Assembly: GCF_004123675.1 (NCBI RefSeq) | Contig: NZ_CP035418.1 | Location: 62,001-126,000 of the forward strand | DNA: 64,000 nt | Reading direction: 5' to 3' | From: Leisingera sp. NJS204 | Lineage (GTDB): Bacteria; Pseudomonadota; Alphaproteobacteria; Rhodobacterales; Rhodobacteraceae | Shown: piece by piece, positions 42,466 to 51,955 of the stretch | Position numbering within the stretch: position 1 is the first letter of the stretch | Layout of the letters: each line of letters starts with the position of its first letter | Notes under the pieces: generated by a model | Database searches by the model: none | Told to the model about the DNA's origin: nothing | The model's input: only the letters and a program-made list of their open reading frames with translations | Position numbers and translations under genes: made by a program

Positions 42466-43917
42466 TCAGCCCTTCAGCGAGATCGCGATGTTCTTGGTGC
42501 GCACATAATTATAAAGCGCCTCCAATCCCTTTTCACGACCAAAGCCCGATTTGCCAACGCCGCCGAACGGGGTCGAGATGCCGCCAGCGAACCATTCGTT
42601 CACAAACACCTGCCCGGCGCGCAGGCGGTTCGCGACCCGGTGCGCCCGTGCGAGGTCTCGGGTAAAGACGCCGGCCACCAGCCCGAACGCGGTGCCGTTG
42701 GCCATGGCGATCGCCTCGGCCTCGGTGTCGAAGGGGGTGAAGCAGGTGACGGGGCCAAAGATCTCTTCCTGCGCGACACGGGACGCGGGATCCACATCCG
42801 CCAGAATGGTCGGCGCCATAAAGTAGCCGTCGCGTTCCAGCCGGGCACCGCCAGATGCTGCGCGGGCACCGCTTTGGCGGGCGGTGGCCACCAGTGTTTC
42901 GATGCCGTCCAGCTGACGCGCCGAGATCACCGGGGTGAGGCCGGGGTTGTCCAATCCGTGGCCAACGCTGAGACCATTTGCCAGCGCCGCGGCGCGTTCC
43001 ACCGCCTCGTCATAGATCGAACGGTGCACCAGCACCCGAGACATCGCCGAACACACCTGACCGGCGTTATAGAAGATGCCGCTTTGCAAGCTGGACATCA
43101 GCGTGTCGAGGTTGGCATCCTCAAACGCCACAGCCGCGGATTTGCCGCCCAGCTCCATCAGCGCGGGCGTCACCGGATTGGCCGCGGCGCGCAGGATCGC
43201 CTGGCCGGTCGGCACCGAGCCGGTAAAGACGATCTGGTCGATTTGGCTGCTTTCCACCAGCCGCGCGCCAAGGTCTGCACCGATGCCGTTCAGAATCGAC
43301 ACTGTCCCCGCGGGGACATCAGCGCGTTCCAATGCGACACCCAGCATCGCCAGCGCCATCGGGTCCAGCTCCGGCGATTTGATGATCACCGAGTTGCCCG
43401 CCGCCATCGCAGGCGCCAGCGAGCGTGCGGCAATCGAAACCGGGAAGTTCCAAGGCACGATCTGGGCAGAGACGCCATAAGGCTCATAGACCGTAAAATC
43501 AGCGTAATCCGGGCCAAGCGGGATCGACTTGCCTTCGATCTTGTCGGCCATGCCGCCGTAATATTCGAAATACTGCGCGGCTTCTTCGAATTCGTCATGC
43601 GCCGCGCTGAGGCTCTTGCCGCTTTCGCGGCACAAAAGCTCTGCGCCCTCACCCGCGATGCCGCGGATTTCCGCTGCAATGCGCTGCATCAGCTGGCCGC
43701 GTTTTGCGGGCTTCATGGCCGCCAGATCGCCGCGGTCAAAACTGGCGCGGGCGGCTTCCAGTGCGCGGGCCAGGCTTTCCTCGCCCGCCAGTGCGCAATC
43801 AGCCACATGGCGGCCGTTGCCAGGGTCCTCAACGGCGATGCGTTTGCCGCCATCGCCCTCGGCCCAGGCTCCGGCCAGGAAATTCCTGGCCAGACCGTCG
43901 TTTAAAAAACGGCTCAT
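42466..43917 (-). CDS. NAD(P)-dependent aldehyde dehydrogenase
   Basis: A 483-residue ALDH. Key motifs: VPWNFPVSIAARSLAPAMAAGNSVI, VFTGSVPTGQAI, LMELGGKSAAVAFEDA (glutamate) and NAGQVCSAMSRVLVH (catalytic cysteine). The C-terminus has TPFGGVGKSGFGREKGLEALYNYVRTKNIAI. It overlaps the Rieske oxygenase stop by ATGA, so it probably oxidises an aldehyde formed in the same pathway, possibly formaldehyde-derived or a ring-opened semialdehyde. Confidence 0.9.
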   Translation of the reverse strand: MSRFLNDGLARNFLAGAWAEGDGGKRIAVEDPGNGRHVADCALAGEESLARALEAARASFDRGDLAAMKPAKRGQLMQRIAAEIRGIAGEGAELLCRESGKSLSAAHDEFEEAAQYFEYYGGMADKIEGKSIPLGPDYADFTVYEPYGVSAQIVPWNFPVSIAARSLAPAMAAGNSVIIKSPELDPMALAMLGVALERADVPAGTVSILNGIGADLGARLVESSQIDQIVFTGSVPTGQAILRAAANPVTPALMELGGKSAAVAFEDANLDTLMSSLQSGIFYNAGQVCSAMSRVLVHRSIYDEAVERAAALANGLSVGHGLDNPGLTPVISARQLDGIETLVATARQSGARAASGGARLERDGYFMAPTILADVDPASRVAQEEIFGPVTCFTPFDTEAEAIAMANGTAFGLVAGVFTRDLARAHRVANRLRAGQVFVNEWFAGGISTPFGGVGKSGFGREKGLEALYNYVRTKNIAISLKG

Positions 43918-45068
43918 GCCGCGCGGCCCTTGGTCACCTGATCGGCCACCCAGGCGTGGAAGTTATGGGTCGGCCCGTCCATCGCGGGCGAGAAACGGCC
44001 GCCGTCGAACAGCTCGCCGTGGCGGCCCTTCTGCATGCCCTCGACGACAAAGACGTCTTCCTCGAACACGGTCTTCCACAGTTTGGCGTTCTCATCGCGC
44101 AGCTGTTCCAGGTCCGGCGTGTCATCGGCGGATTTGGCGTAATAGAGCTCGATGTGTTCAACGGTGTTTTCGGTGTCGACCGGCTCAAGGATGATCGCAA
44201 AGGCATGGTCACGCTGCACACCCAGCAGCACGTTCGGGTAGACGGCCACATATTCGCCGCCCTCGTCCCATTTGCTGCTCAGCCCTTCGAAATCCGGGAA
44301 CATTGTGCCGTCTTCGCCCTTCATCTGGCGGTAGACCAGGGTGCCCTGGCCAGAATAATGGCCCGGAACCTCGATGTTGTAATGGTCTTCCAGCCGGGAA
44401 TAGCTGTTCAGCCCCGGATGCACCCAGGGCAGGTGGTAGCTTTCGCAGTAGTTCTCAACCGCCAGTTTCCAGTTGGTTTTGACCTCCAGCTGAAAGCCCG
44501 AGGTTTCGCCGCCGTGATGCACCGGGGTCTCAAATTCCTTCCAGCGTTCCAGAAGGCCAGCGTGGGCGTCTTCAAACGCGGGCGCGTTGCCGTCGACATT
44601 GGCAAAGATCACGTCGCGCCAGACATAGGAACGGATGCGGACCAGGCCCAGCTCGTCCAGCTTGATGTCTTCATGCTTGTTGTTGCCGGGGCCGCCCACA
44701 TGCGGGGTTGAGACCAGGCGGCCGTTCAGGCCATAGCACCAGCTGTGATAGGGGCAGCGGATGGCGCCCCGGATCTTGCCGGGTTTTTCAACCAGGATCA
44801 TGCCGCGGTGGCGGCAAGTGTTCTGAAAAACGCCGACTTCGCCATCATTGTCGCGCACGATCAACAGCGGCATCCCGAGGAAATCCACCGGTTTGGCATA
44901 GCCCGGTTCCGGCACATCCTTGCCAAAGCCGATGCCGGACCAATTGGCAAACAGCACCGAGCGTTTCTCTTCGGCAAAGACGGCGGGGTCGATGTAATGG
45001 GCGTTCGGCAGGCCGTTGGCCACGTTGACCGGAGCCATCACCGGGGCAAGCGTGTCATGCTTGTTCAT
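43914..45068 (-). CDS. Rieske non-heme iron oxygenase, betaine N-demethylase type
   Basis: A 384-residue oxygenase. The Rieske cluster ligands are C85, H87, C105 and H108 (NTCRHRGM…RCPYHSWCYG). The mononuclear iron site is in NYCESYHLPWVH (H212, H217 with E209 and N206). This architecture matches the GbcA/stachydrine-demethylase group, which removes an N-methyl group of a betaine as formaldehyde. The start at 45068 follows a GGAGAG site. No reductase is adjacent. With HpbD at 53436, a hydroxyproline- or proline-betaine demethylase is the best guess. Confidence 0.87.
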   Translation of the reverse strand: MNKHDTLAPVMAPVNVANGLPNAHYIDPAVFAEEKRSVLFANWSGIGFGKDVPEPGYAKPVDFLGMPLLIVRDNDGEVGVFQNTCRHRGMILVEKPGKIRGAIRCPYHSWCYGLNGRLVSTPHVGGPGNNKHEDIKLDELGLVRIRSYVWRDVIFANVDGNAPAFEDAHAGLLERWKEFETPVHHGGETSGFQLEVKTNWKLAVENYCESYHLPWVHPGLNSYSRLEDHYNIEVPGHYSGQGTLVYRQMKGEDGTMFPDFEGLSSKWDEGGEYVAVYPNVLLGVQRDHAFAIILEPVDTENTVEHIELYYAKSADDTPDLEQLRDENAKLWKTVFEEDVFVVEGMQKGRHGELFDGGRFSPAMDGPTHNFHAWVADQVTKGRAA

Positions 45069-45163
45069 CTGGGTCTCTCCAAACCTGAATAAAGATGTGC
45101 GCGTTGTGCGCCATTGAAAGGAGAGAGCGGATTCACTCAATATCAGAAAACTTCGCGCTGACC

Positions 45164-46078
45164 TTAGCTGGATTCATCTGAGGCGTGACTCAGCTCGTCA
45201 ATCACCCAATTGCGAAGCAACCGGGCGGATTCCGACATTTCCGCATCCGGGCGGCCCACCAGGTGGAACCCGTGCGGGGCGGCCAGCACATGCGGGCCGA
45301 TCGGCACCAGCTGGCCCGTGGTCAGCAAGGGGTTCAGCAGGCGCTGCCACCCCAGCGCCAGCCCGGTTCCGTCCTGCGCGGCCTGCAGCGCGACCGAGTA
45401 GTTGTTGACCCGCACCCCTGGCGCGATGGGGCCGTCATAGCCCTGCTGCTGGAACCAGTCGGCCCAGGTGGTCCAGCTTTTGTCGTCGGATTCCAGATGC
45501 AGCAGCCGCTGCTGCGCCAGTTCCTCCAGCGGGCAGCCGGTCAGCTTTTCAGCCAGTTCCCGGTTGCCCACCGGCACCAGGTGGTCGCGGTACAACTCGG
45601 TCTGTTGCAGCCTGGTGTCGCGCTCGCGCCCGTAGCGGATGTAGAAATCCACGTCGGGCATACTGCGCAAGGGCCGGTCGTTGACGATTTGGTTGACGTT
45701 CACATCCGGGTGCCGGCGCCAGAACCGCACCACCGACGGCGACAGCCACAATGAGGCCACCGCAGAGGTGGAACCGATGGTCACTGTGTCGCCGGTATGG
45801 CGGTCGCGGATGGTTTTCAGGCTAAGCGAGATCTTGGAAAACGAGGTCGCCAGCGTATCAAACAACGCCTCGCCTTCCTCAGTCAGCTCGACTCCGCGGT
45901 GCTTGCGCTGAAACAGCGGCACCTGCAGTTCGGCCTCCAGCGCCTTGACCTGATGGCTGACGGCGCCGGGGGTGACGGACAGCTCCTGCGCGGCATTCTT
46001 AAAGCTGAGATGCCGGGCGGCGGCCTCAAACGCGGCCAGGGTGGTCAGCGGCGGCAGGCTGTAATGGCGGCGGGACAT
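45164..46078 (-). CDS. LysR-family regulator, GcvA-like
   Basis: A 304-residue LysR protein: MSRRHYSLPPLTTLAAFEAAARHLSFKNAAQELSVTPGAVSHQVKALEAELQVPLFQRKHRGVELT is a GcvA-type helix-turn-helix domain, followed by the effector domain. It lies 95 bp upstream of the Rieske operon on the same strand and could regulate it or be co-transcribed with it. Confidence 0.88.
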   Translation of the reverse strand: MSRRHYSLPPLTTLAAFEAAARHLSFKNAAQELSVTPGAVSHQVKALEAELQVPLFQRKHRGVELTEEGEALFDTLATSFSKISLSLKTIRDRHTGDTVTIGSTSAVASLWLSPSVVRFWRRHPDVNVNQIVNDRPLRSMPDVDFYIRYGRERDTRLQQTELYRDHLVPVGNRELAEKLTGCPLEELAQQRLLHLESDDKSWTTWADWFQQQGYDGPIAPGVRVNNYSVALQAAQDGTGLALGWQRLLNPLLTTGQLVPIGPHVLAAPHGFHLVGRPDAEMSESARLLRNWVIDELSHASDESS

Positions 46079-46187
46079 CTGCGGCTCCTGGCATGCGGCT
46101 CGGATGAGAGGGCTTCATTTCAATATGGGAAATACGCCTTTGATTACCAGCACGGAATTTGCGGACGCGCGCGCTGTTCCGGTGCGC

Positions 46188-47138
46188 CTAGTCGATCCGG
46201 CCCCGTTGCAGCATTGGCGTCACGTTAAAGGCAGCCTTGTACACCCTTGAGAAATGGCCGGGGCTGTCAAACCCGCAGGACAACGCCACCTCGGTCACCG
46301 AAGATTCGGTCTGGATCAACAGATTGCGGGCGCGCTCCAACCGCATCTCCATTGAATATTTCTTGGGCGAGGTGTTCAGGTATTTGCCGAACAGCCGTTC
46401 CAGCTGGCGGGTGGAGATGCCGATATCCTCGGCAATCAGCGCAGGCGAGATGGGATCGCTGATATGGTCGTGCATCATCTGGATCGCCCGCGCCAGATGC
46501 CGGTTGCGCATGCCGTTGCGCGATTGCAGCGAAACCTTCTGCTCGGCAGTTGCATTGCGCACCGCGTTGTAAACCATCTGATCCGCCACCGCGACCGCCA
46601 GGTCATAGCCGTGATCGCGTTCGATCAGGTGCAGCATCAGATCCGCTGTGGCGGTGCCGCCCGAGGCGGTCATGTGCTTTTCATCGGCCACAAAGACGCT
46701 GCGCACCAGGTTCACCTCCGGAAAGCCCTCCATGAAACTGTCGTGGTATTCCCAGTGGATTGCCGCCTGCATGCCGTTGAGAAACCCGGCTTCAGCCAGC
46801 ACCCAGGCGCCGGAACACAGGGCGCCGATCCGCGTACCGCGCGCCCGTTCGCGCCGCAACGCTGCCAGCAGCGGCTTGGTCACATGGTTGCGCATATGGA
46901 TGCCGGACAGGGCAAACAGCTGGCGGCATTTCGGGATCGCATCAAAGCCGTAATGCACCAGCGTCACCGAGCCATTGGAACAGGTCGCGGTCTCGCCGTT
47001 CTCTGATCCGAACGACCAGTCATACAAGTCCTGCCCGCTGACCAGATTGGCAATACGCAAGGGCTCCACCGCGCAGGAAAAGGCGAGATGCGAGAATTCC
47101 TCGACCAGAAGAAAGGCAAAATGCTGGGTGTTGGACAT
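46188..47138 (-). CDS. GlxA-family AraC-type regulator (DJ-1/PfpI-like sensor plus AraC HTH)
   Basis: A 316-residue regulator. Residues about 5-170 form a class-I glutamine-amidotransferase-like domain (LVEEFSHLAFSCAVEPLRIANL, RIGALCSGAWVLAEAGFL). The C-terminal part is an AraC double HTH (ISPALIAEDIGISTRQLERLFGKYLNTSPKKYSMEMRLERARNLL…GFDSPGHFSRVYKAAF). The group includes GbdR and CdhR, which control betaine and carnitine catabolism, and this fits the surrounding genes. The ATG at 47138 is chosen over the longer frame. It is divergent from the GntR gene. Confidence 0.9.
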   Translation of the reverse strand: MSNTQHFAFLLVEEFSHLAFSCAVEPLRIANLVSGQDLYDWSFGSENGETATCSNGSVTLVHYGFDAIPKCRQLFALSGIHMRNHVTKPLLAALRRERARGTRIGALCSGAWVLAEAGFLNGMQAAIHWEYHDSFMEGFPEVNLVRSVFVADEKHMTASGGTATADLMLHLIERDHGYDLAVAVADQMVYNAVRNATAEQKVSLQSRNGMRNRHLARAIQMMHDHISDPISPALIAEDIGISTRQLERLFGKYLNTSPKKYSMEMRLERARNLLIQTESSVTEVALSCGFDSPGHFSRVYKAAFNVTPMLQRGRID

Positions 47139-47283
47139 GGTGTGACCGCCTGACAAAAACCGCGCGGGACCGCCCTGTGCAACACAGCCCTGCGGTCCGG
47201 GCAGGCTACGCCCCCTGCCCCGTCCGCCGCAAGCTGCTGCACAGCGCAAAGCGCCCGCAAACTGCACACATCATATTTTTTCC

Positions 47284-47313
47284 GTGTACACAATATGTAT
47301 TTTTTCTGTACAG
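47284..47313. promoter_or_regulatory. Two TGTACA palindromes upstream of gntR
   Basis: GTGTACAC (47284-47291) and CTGTACAG (47306-47313) have starts 22 bp apart, about two helical turns, in the divergent glxA-like/gntR gap. Paired palindromes of this form fit a dimeric GntR regulator acting on its own operon. Confidence 0.45.
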
Positions 47314-47385
47314 GGCGCATATAGTCATGACATAGAGACTGCGACCCGACGAATCCCACCCGCAACAGCGGCAGGAGAGAGATCC

Positions 47386-48096
47386 ATGAAAGACGCCTCC
47401 AAGACCCGTAAGGCCGAGCTGCACAGCCGTCTCAAGGCGGCCATCATGACGCTGGAGCTGCGCCCGGGCGCCGATCTGGACGAGGCGAAACTGTCCGAGG
47501 ATACCGGCCTGTCGCGCACGCCTTTGCGCGAAGTGCTGCGCCAGCTGGCAGGCGAAGGCTATGTGGATCTGCGCGAAAACCGCGGTGCCCGGGTCAGCGA
47601 GATGTCGCATATGACCCTGCGCGATTTCTTCCTGGCGGCGCCAATGATCTATGGCGCGGTGCTGCAACTGGCGGCGAAACACGCAACGCCCGCCCAGATC
47701 GAGGTGCTGAAGGCCGCGCAGGAGGATTTCAAAGCCGCCCTGCGCAGCGGCTCCAGCGCCGAGCGGGCGATGGCCAACAACCGTTTCCACGAAGTGACCG
47801 GCGAGATGGCCGACAACATCTATCTGCTGCCCTCGTTTCAGCGGCTGCTGATTGATCACGCCCGTATTTCGATGACCTTTTACCGGCCGCAAAGCCCCGA
47901 GATGGCTGAAAACGTCTCGGAAGCCAGCGCCCAGCATGACGCCATCATCACCGCGATTGAGACGGGCGACGAGGCGGCGGCGGCGCAGCTGGCGATTGAT
48001 CACTGGAACCTGTCACGCGACCGGATTGAACTGTTTGTCATGCCCGCCGGGCTGGACGTGCCGCTGGGCACGGTCGCACGCAAAACCCCTGCATAG
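47386..48096 (+). CDS. GntR-family (FadR/FCD) transcriptional regulator
   Basis: A 236-residue regulator: winged helix with LHSRLKAAIMTLELRPGADLDEAKLSEDTGLSRTPLREVLRQLAGEGYVDLRENRGARV, then an all-helical FCD ligand domain (NNRFHEVTGEMADN, SAQHDAIITAIETGDEAAAAQLAIDHW). The start at 47386 has an AGGAGA site. It is first in a + strand operon with the DHDPS-family deaminase, an aldehyde dehydrogenase and an FAD oxidoreductase, so it probably responds to a hydroxyproline-type metabolite. Confidence 0.9.
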   Translation: MKDASKTRKAELHSRLKAAIMTLELRPGADLDEAKLSEDTGLSRTPLREVLRQLAGEGYVDLRENRGARVSEMSHMTLRDFFLAAPMIYGAVLQLAAKHATPAQIEVLKAAQEDFKAALRSGSSAERAMANNRFHEVTGEMADNIYLLPSFQRLLIDHARISMTFYRPQSPEMAENVSEASAQHDAIITAIETGDEAAAAQLAIDHWNLSRDRIELFVMPAGLDVPLGTVARKTPA

Positions 48097-48104
48097 AGGA
48101 CAAA

Positions 48105-49022
48105 ATGACCCCAATATTCCGCTTTGAAGGGATCTACACCCCTGTGGTGACGCCCTATCACGAGGACGGCAGCGTCAATTGGGACGCGCAGGCCGAGGTG
48201 ATCGAATACCTGGTTGAAAACGGCGTGCATGGCCTGATCTCCGGCGGCTCGACCGGTGAAAACTATGCCCAGACCGTCGAGGAACGGCTGGAGCTGGCAA
48301 AGTTCACCCATGAGCAGCTCAAGGGCCGGCTGCCGCTGGTTGTCGGCACCGGCGCGATGCTGACCGGCGACTCCGTGGCGCTGGCCGCGGGTGCCCGCGA
48401 CATCGGCGCCGACAGTATCCTCTTGGCCTCGCCCCCCTATTCGGTACCGACCGACCGCGAAAACGCGCTGAATGCGCTGGCCATCGACAAGGCTGCTGAT
48501 CTGCCGGTGATGCTGTACAATTACCCGCACCGCACCGGCACCATGATGGGCGAGGAGTTCCTGGACCGGGTCGGGCGCAGCCGCAATTTCTGCGGCATCA
48601 AGGAAAGCTCGGGCGATATCAACCGGGTGCACCTGCTGGCCCGCGACTATCCGCATATCCAGCTGGGCTGCGGCATGGATGATCAGGCGCTGGAATTCTT
48701 TGCCTGGGGCGCGCCGTTCTGGGTCTGCGGCGGATCGAACTTCCTGCCGGCCGAACATGTGGCGCTGTATAACGCCTGCGTGGTGGAGGGCAATTACACC
48801 AAGGGCCGCCGCATCATGTCGGCGATGATGCCCTTGATGCATGTGCTGGAGCAGGGCGGCAAGTTCATCCAGACCATCAAACACGGCGTCACCCTGAACG
48901 GCATCGCAGCCGGTGCCATGCGTGCTCCGCTGAAAGGGCTGAACAAGGACGACAAACGCGCATTGGAACAGGTTGTGCGGGTGCTGAAACAGAAAATTGC
49001 CGACATTCAGGCGGAGGGCTGA
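48105..49022 (+). CDS. DHDPS/NAL-family protein, probable pyrroline-4-hydroxy-2-carboxylate deaminase
   Basis: A 305-residue TIM-barrel class-I aldolase-family enzyme. GGSTGENY (residues 47-54) is the carboxylate-binding loop, YNYPHRTG supplies the tyrosine, and the Schiff-base lysine is in FCGIKESSGD (K166). In hydroxyproline catabolism this family deaminates and dehydrates 1-pyrroline-4-hydroxy-2-carboxylate to 2-oxoglutarate semialdehyde. The aldehyde dehydrogenase gene 3 bp downstream would then give 2-oxoglutarate. Other family activities (dihydrodipicolinate synthase, KDG aldolase) are possible but fit the context less well. Confidence 0.83.
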   Translation: MTPIFRFEGIYTPVVTPYHEDGSVNWDAQAEVIEYLVENGVHGLISGGSTGENYAQTVEERLELAKFTHEQLKGRLPLVVGTGAMLTGDSVALAAGARDIGADSILLASPPYSVPTDRENALNALAIDKAADLPVMLYNYPHRTGTMMGEEFLDRVGRSRNFCGIKESSGDINRVHLLARDYPHIQLGCGMDDQALEFFAWGAPFWVCGGSNFLPAEHVALYNACVVEGNYTKGRRIMSAMMPLMHVLEQGGKFIQTIKHGVTLNGIAAGAMRAPLKGLNKDDKRALEQVVRVLKQKIADIQAEG

Positions 49023-49025
49023 GCC

Positions 49026-50525
49026 ATGACATTGCTGACCCAGGACGAATACACATCCATCGCCGCAGGGCTGGCCCTGCCCACTGGTGCCTTCATCGAC
49101 GGTAAATTCCGCCCGGCAGCTTCGGGAAACACCTTTGAAACGGTGAACCCGGCCACTGGAGTGAAACTCGCCGATATTGCCGCCTGCAGCGCCGAGGATG
49201 TTGATTTCGCGGTTGAAAAATCCCGCGAAGCCTTTGACGACGGGCGCTGGTCCCGCCTGCACCCGTCTGAGCGCAAGGACGTGCTGATCCGGCTGGCCAA
49301 GCTGATGACCCGCAACGCGCGTGAACTGGCGGTGATGGAGAGCATCGACAGCGGCAAAACCATCTATGACTGCGAAACCGTTGATGTGCCGGAGACCATC
49401 CACTGCATCAAATGGCACGCCGAGGCGATCGACAAGATCTACGACCAGGTATCGCCTGCCTCGGATGATCACATCGCCATGGTGGTGCGCGAACCCATCG
49501 GCGTGGTCGGCCTGGTGCTGCCGTGGAATTTTCCGCTCTTGATGCTGGCGTGGAAGATCGGCCCGGCGCTGGCGGCGGGCTGCTCGGTTGTGGTGAAGCC
49601 TGCGGCGGAGACCACCCTGACCGCCCTGAGGGTGGCGGAACTGGCGATGGAAGCCGGCCTGCCCCGCGGTGTCTTGAACATTGTTCCCGGCGGCGGCGCC
49701 AACGTGGGCGAGCCCATCGGGCGGCATATGGATATCGACATGGTGTCCTTCACCGGCTCCACCGTGACCGGCAAGCGGTTCCTGTCCTATTCGGCCGAAA
49801 GCAACGCCAAGGAAGTGGTGCTGGAGATGGGCGGCAAGAACCCCGCCATCGTGATGGACGACGCCGAAAACCTGGACCGGGTTGCCGCCCATGTGGTGAA
49901 CGGCGCGTTTTGGAACATGGGCGAGAATTGCTCGGCCTCCTCGCGGCTGATCGTGCATAAGGACGTGAAGGCCGAGCTTTTGGAGCGGATTGCGCATCAC
50001 GCCAAGCAGTGGAACATCGGTGATCCGCTGGACCCGGAGGTCCGCATGGGCGCGCTGGTCTCACCCGCGCATTTCGACAAGGTCTGCGGCTATCTGGAGC
50101 AGGCGGAAAACGTGGTTCTGGGCGGCAAATCGCATGATGGCGCCTTTGTCGAACCCACGGTGGTTGAAGTGCCCGGCAATGATGCGGTGCTGGCGCGCGA
50201 AGAGATTTTCGGCCCCGTCCTGTCGGTGATCGAAGTCACTGGCTTTGACGAGGCTATCCGGATCGCCAATGACACCGACTATGGCCTCTGTGCGTCGATC
50301 TTCACCGCCAATGCCAAACGCGCCATCCGCGGCGCGCGGGCTATCCGGGCGGGCACGGTGACGGTGAACAGCTTTGGCGAGGGTGACATCTCCACGCCAT
50401 TTGGCGGCTACAAGCAGTCGGGTTTTGGCGGCCGCGACAACTCGGTCCATGCCCATGACCAGTACACCCAGCTGAAAACCATCTGGATTGATCTGGCCGA
50501 CGACGCAGATGAGGCCGTGGATTGA
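49026..50525 (+). CDS. Aldehyde dehydrogenase, PuuC/2-oxoglutarate-semialdehyde type
   Basis: A 499-residue ALDH with LVLPWNFPLLMLAWKIGPALAAG, SFTGSTVTGKRF, VLEMGGKNPAIV and the cysteine motif NMGENCSASSRLIV. The C-terminal GGYKQSGFGGRDNSVHAHDQYTQLKTIWIDL is characteristic of the PuuC-like group. Its place after the deaminase suggests oxidation of 2-oxoglutarate semialdehyde. The stop overlaps the TTG start of the FAD oxidoreductase. Confidence 0.88.
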   Translation: MTLLTQDEYTSIAAGLALPTGAFIDGKFRPAASGNTFETVNPATGVKLADIAACSAEDVDFAVEKSREAFDDGRWSRLHPSERKDVLIRLAKLMTRNARELAVMESIDSGKTIYDCETVDVPETIHCIKWHAEAIDKIYDQVSPASDDHIAMVVREPIGVVGLVLPWNFPLLMLAWKIGPALAAGCSVVVKPAAETTLTALRVAELAMEAGLPRGVLNIVPGGGANVGEPIGRHMDIDMVSFTGSTVTGKRFLSYSAESNAKEVVLEMGGKNPAIVMDDAENLDRVAAHVVNGAFWNMGENCSASSRLIVHKDVKAELLERIAHHAKQWNIGDPLDPEVRMGALVSPAHFDKVCGYLEQAENVVLGGKSHDGAFVEPTVVEVPGNDAVLAREEIFGPVLSVIEVTGFDEAIRIANDTDYGLCASIFTANAKRAIRGARAIRAGTVTVNSFGEGDISTPFGGYKQSGFGGRDNSVHAHDQYTQLKTIWIDLADDADEAVD

Positions 50526-51862
50526 GCACCTACACCGCCAAACGCCTGCCCCGGCAGACCGCAGCGGCGGGATGGAATGCCATCCTGCCGCCGCAAGATC
50601 CGCTGCCGGTGCTGGACCAGGATCTGACCGCCGATGTGACCATCATCGGCGGCGGATTTGCCGGACTGTCGGCGGCCCGGCGCCTGCATCAGCTGGACCC
50701 GTCCCTGACGGTCGCGGTACTGGAAGCCGGGCAATTCGCCGAAGGCTCTGCCGGACGCAATTCCGGCTTTATGATCGACCTGCCGCATGATCTGGCCTCG
50801 GACAATTACGCCGGCGACGCGTTGGAGGCCGACCGCGCCGCCATTGCCCTGAACCGCCAGGCCATCGCGTTTGCCAAGGGCATCGCCGAAGACTGTGCGC
50901 TGCCGCAGGAGATCTTTGATCCCGCCGGTAAAATCAACGCCGCCGCCACCCGTGCAGGCGATCGGCACAACCGCGACTTTGCCGCCCATCTGGAGCGGCT
51001 GGGCGAGCCGCATACGCTCTACTCGCAAACGGAAATGCAGGCGCTGACAGGCAGCCCGCATTACACCTCCGGCCTTTATGCGCCGGGTACGGTGATGATC
51101 CAGCCCGCGGGCTATATCAGGGCCTTGTCGGCACATCTGGCCAGGCAAATCAGCGTCTTTGAAAACACCCCCGCCACGGGGTTCGAAAAACAGGGCAGAG
51201 GCTGGCTGGTTTCCACCCCCAAGGGCCGCATCAGCACCGGCAGGATTATCCTGGCCAACAACGGCCATCTGGAAAGCTTCGGCTTTTACCAGCGCCGCCT
51301 GATGCATATCTGCCTATATGCCTCGATGACCAAACGCCTGACACCGGAACAGATCACCCGGCTGGGCGGCGAAGCGCGCTGGTCGGTGACGCCATCGGAC
51401 CCGGTCGGCACCTCGGTGCGGCGAATTTCCGGCTCATACGGCGACCGCATCCTGATCCGCACCTGCGCCAGTTTTCACCCCACGATTGAGACCAGCCGGA
51501 TGCGCCTGCGCAATGCCGGCTGGGTGCATGACCGCAAGTTCCGCGAACGCTTCCCGCATCTGGGGGATGTGCAGATGGAGCACCGCTGGGCCGGGATGCT
51601 GTGCCTCAGCCGCAACGGGTCTGCGGCGTTTGGCGAGCTGGAACAGGGTGTCTTTTCCGCCTGCTGCCAGAACGGCCTTGGCATTGCCCGCGGCACCCAG
51701 CAGGGGATGGGGGCGGCTGAACTGCTGCTGCAGGGCGGATCGGAGATTGCCAGCCATTTTCTAGCCCAGCCGGAGCCGCCGAGGCTGCCGCCGGAACCCT
51801 TTGCCTCGCTTGGGGCGAACACCTATCTGATGTGGAAGGAATGGCGGTCCGGGAAGGAATAA
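50522..51862 (+). CDS. FAD-dependent oxidoreductase, DAO superfamily (PuuB/DadA-like)
   Basis: A 446-residue protein that probably starts at a TTG overlapping the previous stop. The FAD-binding motif is VTIIGGGFAGLSAARRLHQ, and RNSGFMIDLPHDL and CCQNGLGIARGTQQGMGAAEL are typical of the PuuB/OrdL branch. It oxidises an amine or imino acid. In this operon, oxidation of (hydroxy)-D-proline or an N-methylproline to the pyrroline used by the deaminase is the most coherent role. Confidence 0.85.
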   Translation: MSTYTAKRLPRQTAAAGWNAILPPQDPLPVLDQDLTADVTIIGGGFAGLSAARRLHQLDPSLTVAVLEAGQFAEGSAGRNSGFMIDLPHDLASDNYAGDALEADRAAIALNRQAIAFAKGIAEDCALPQEIFDPAGKINAAATRAGDRHNRDFAAHLERLGEPHTLYSQTEMQALTGSPHYTSGLYAPGTVMIQPAGYIRALSAHLARQISVFENTPATGFEKQGRGWLVSTPKGRISTGRIILANNGHLESFGFYQRRLMHICLYASMTKRLTPEQITRLGGEARWSVTPSDPVGTSVRRISGSYGDRILIRTCASFHPTIETSRMRLRNAGWVHDRKFRERFPHLGDVQMEHRWAGMLCLSRNGSAAFGELEQGVFSACCQNGLGIARGTQQGMGAAELLLQGGSEIASHFLAQPEPPRLPPEPFASLGANTYLMWKEWRSGKE

Positions 51863-51868
51863 GGCGTT

Positions 51869-51922
51869 GGGGGCGCTGCCCCCGGCCTGCGGCCTCCCCC
51901 GGAGTATTTTTGCAAAGATGAA
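51869..51922 (+). terminator. Hairpins plus conserved GGAGTATTTTT…AAAGATGAA tail, copy 2
   Basis: GGGGGC-GCT-GCCCCC and GGCC-TGC-GGCC stems are followed by CTCC-CCC-GGAG and TATTTTTGCAAAGATGAA. The tail matches the copy at 20993-21020 although the first stem differs. It ends the gntR operon and faces the leftward SDR genes. Confidence 0.65.
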
Positions 51923-51955
51923 GCGGGGCCGGGCCTTGAAGGTCCGGCTGTTGGT

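Noticed and set aside
48000-50000. 666-codon open frame on the minus strand
   Set aside because: Antisense shadow spanning two well-supported + strand genes (deaminase and aldehyde dehydrogenase).
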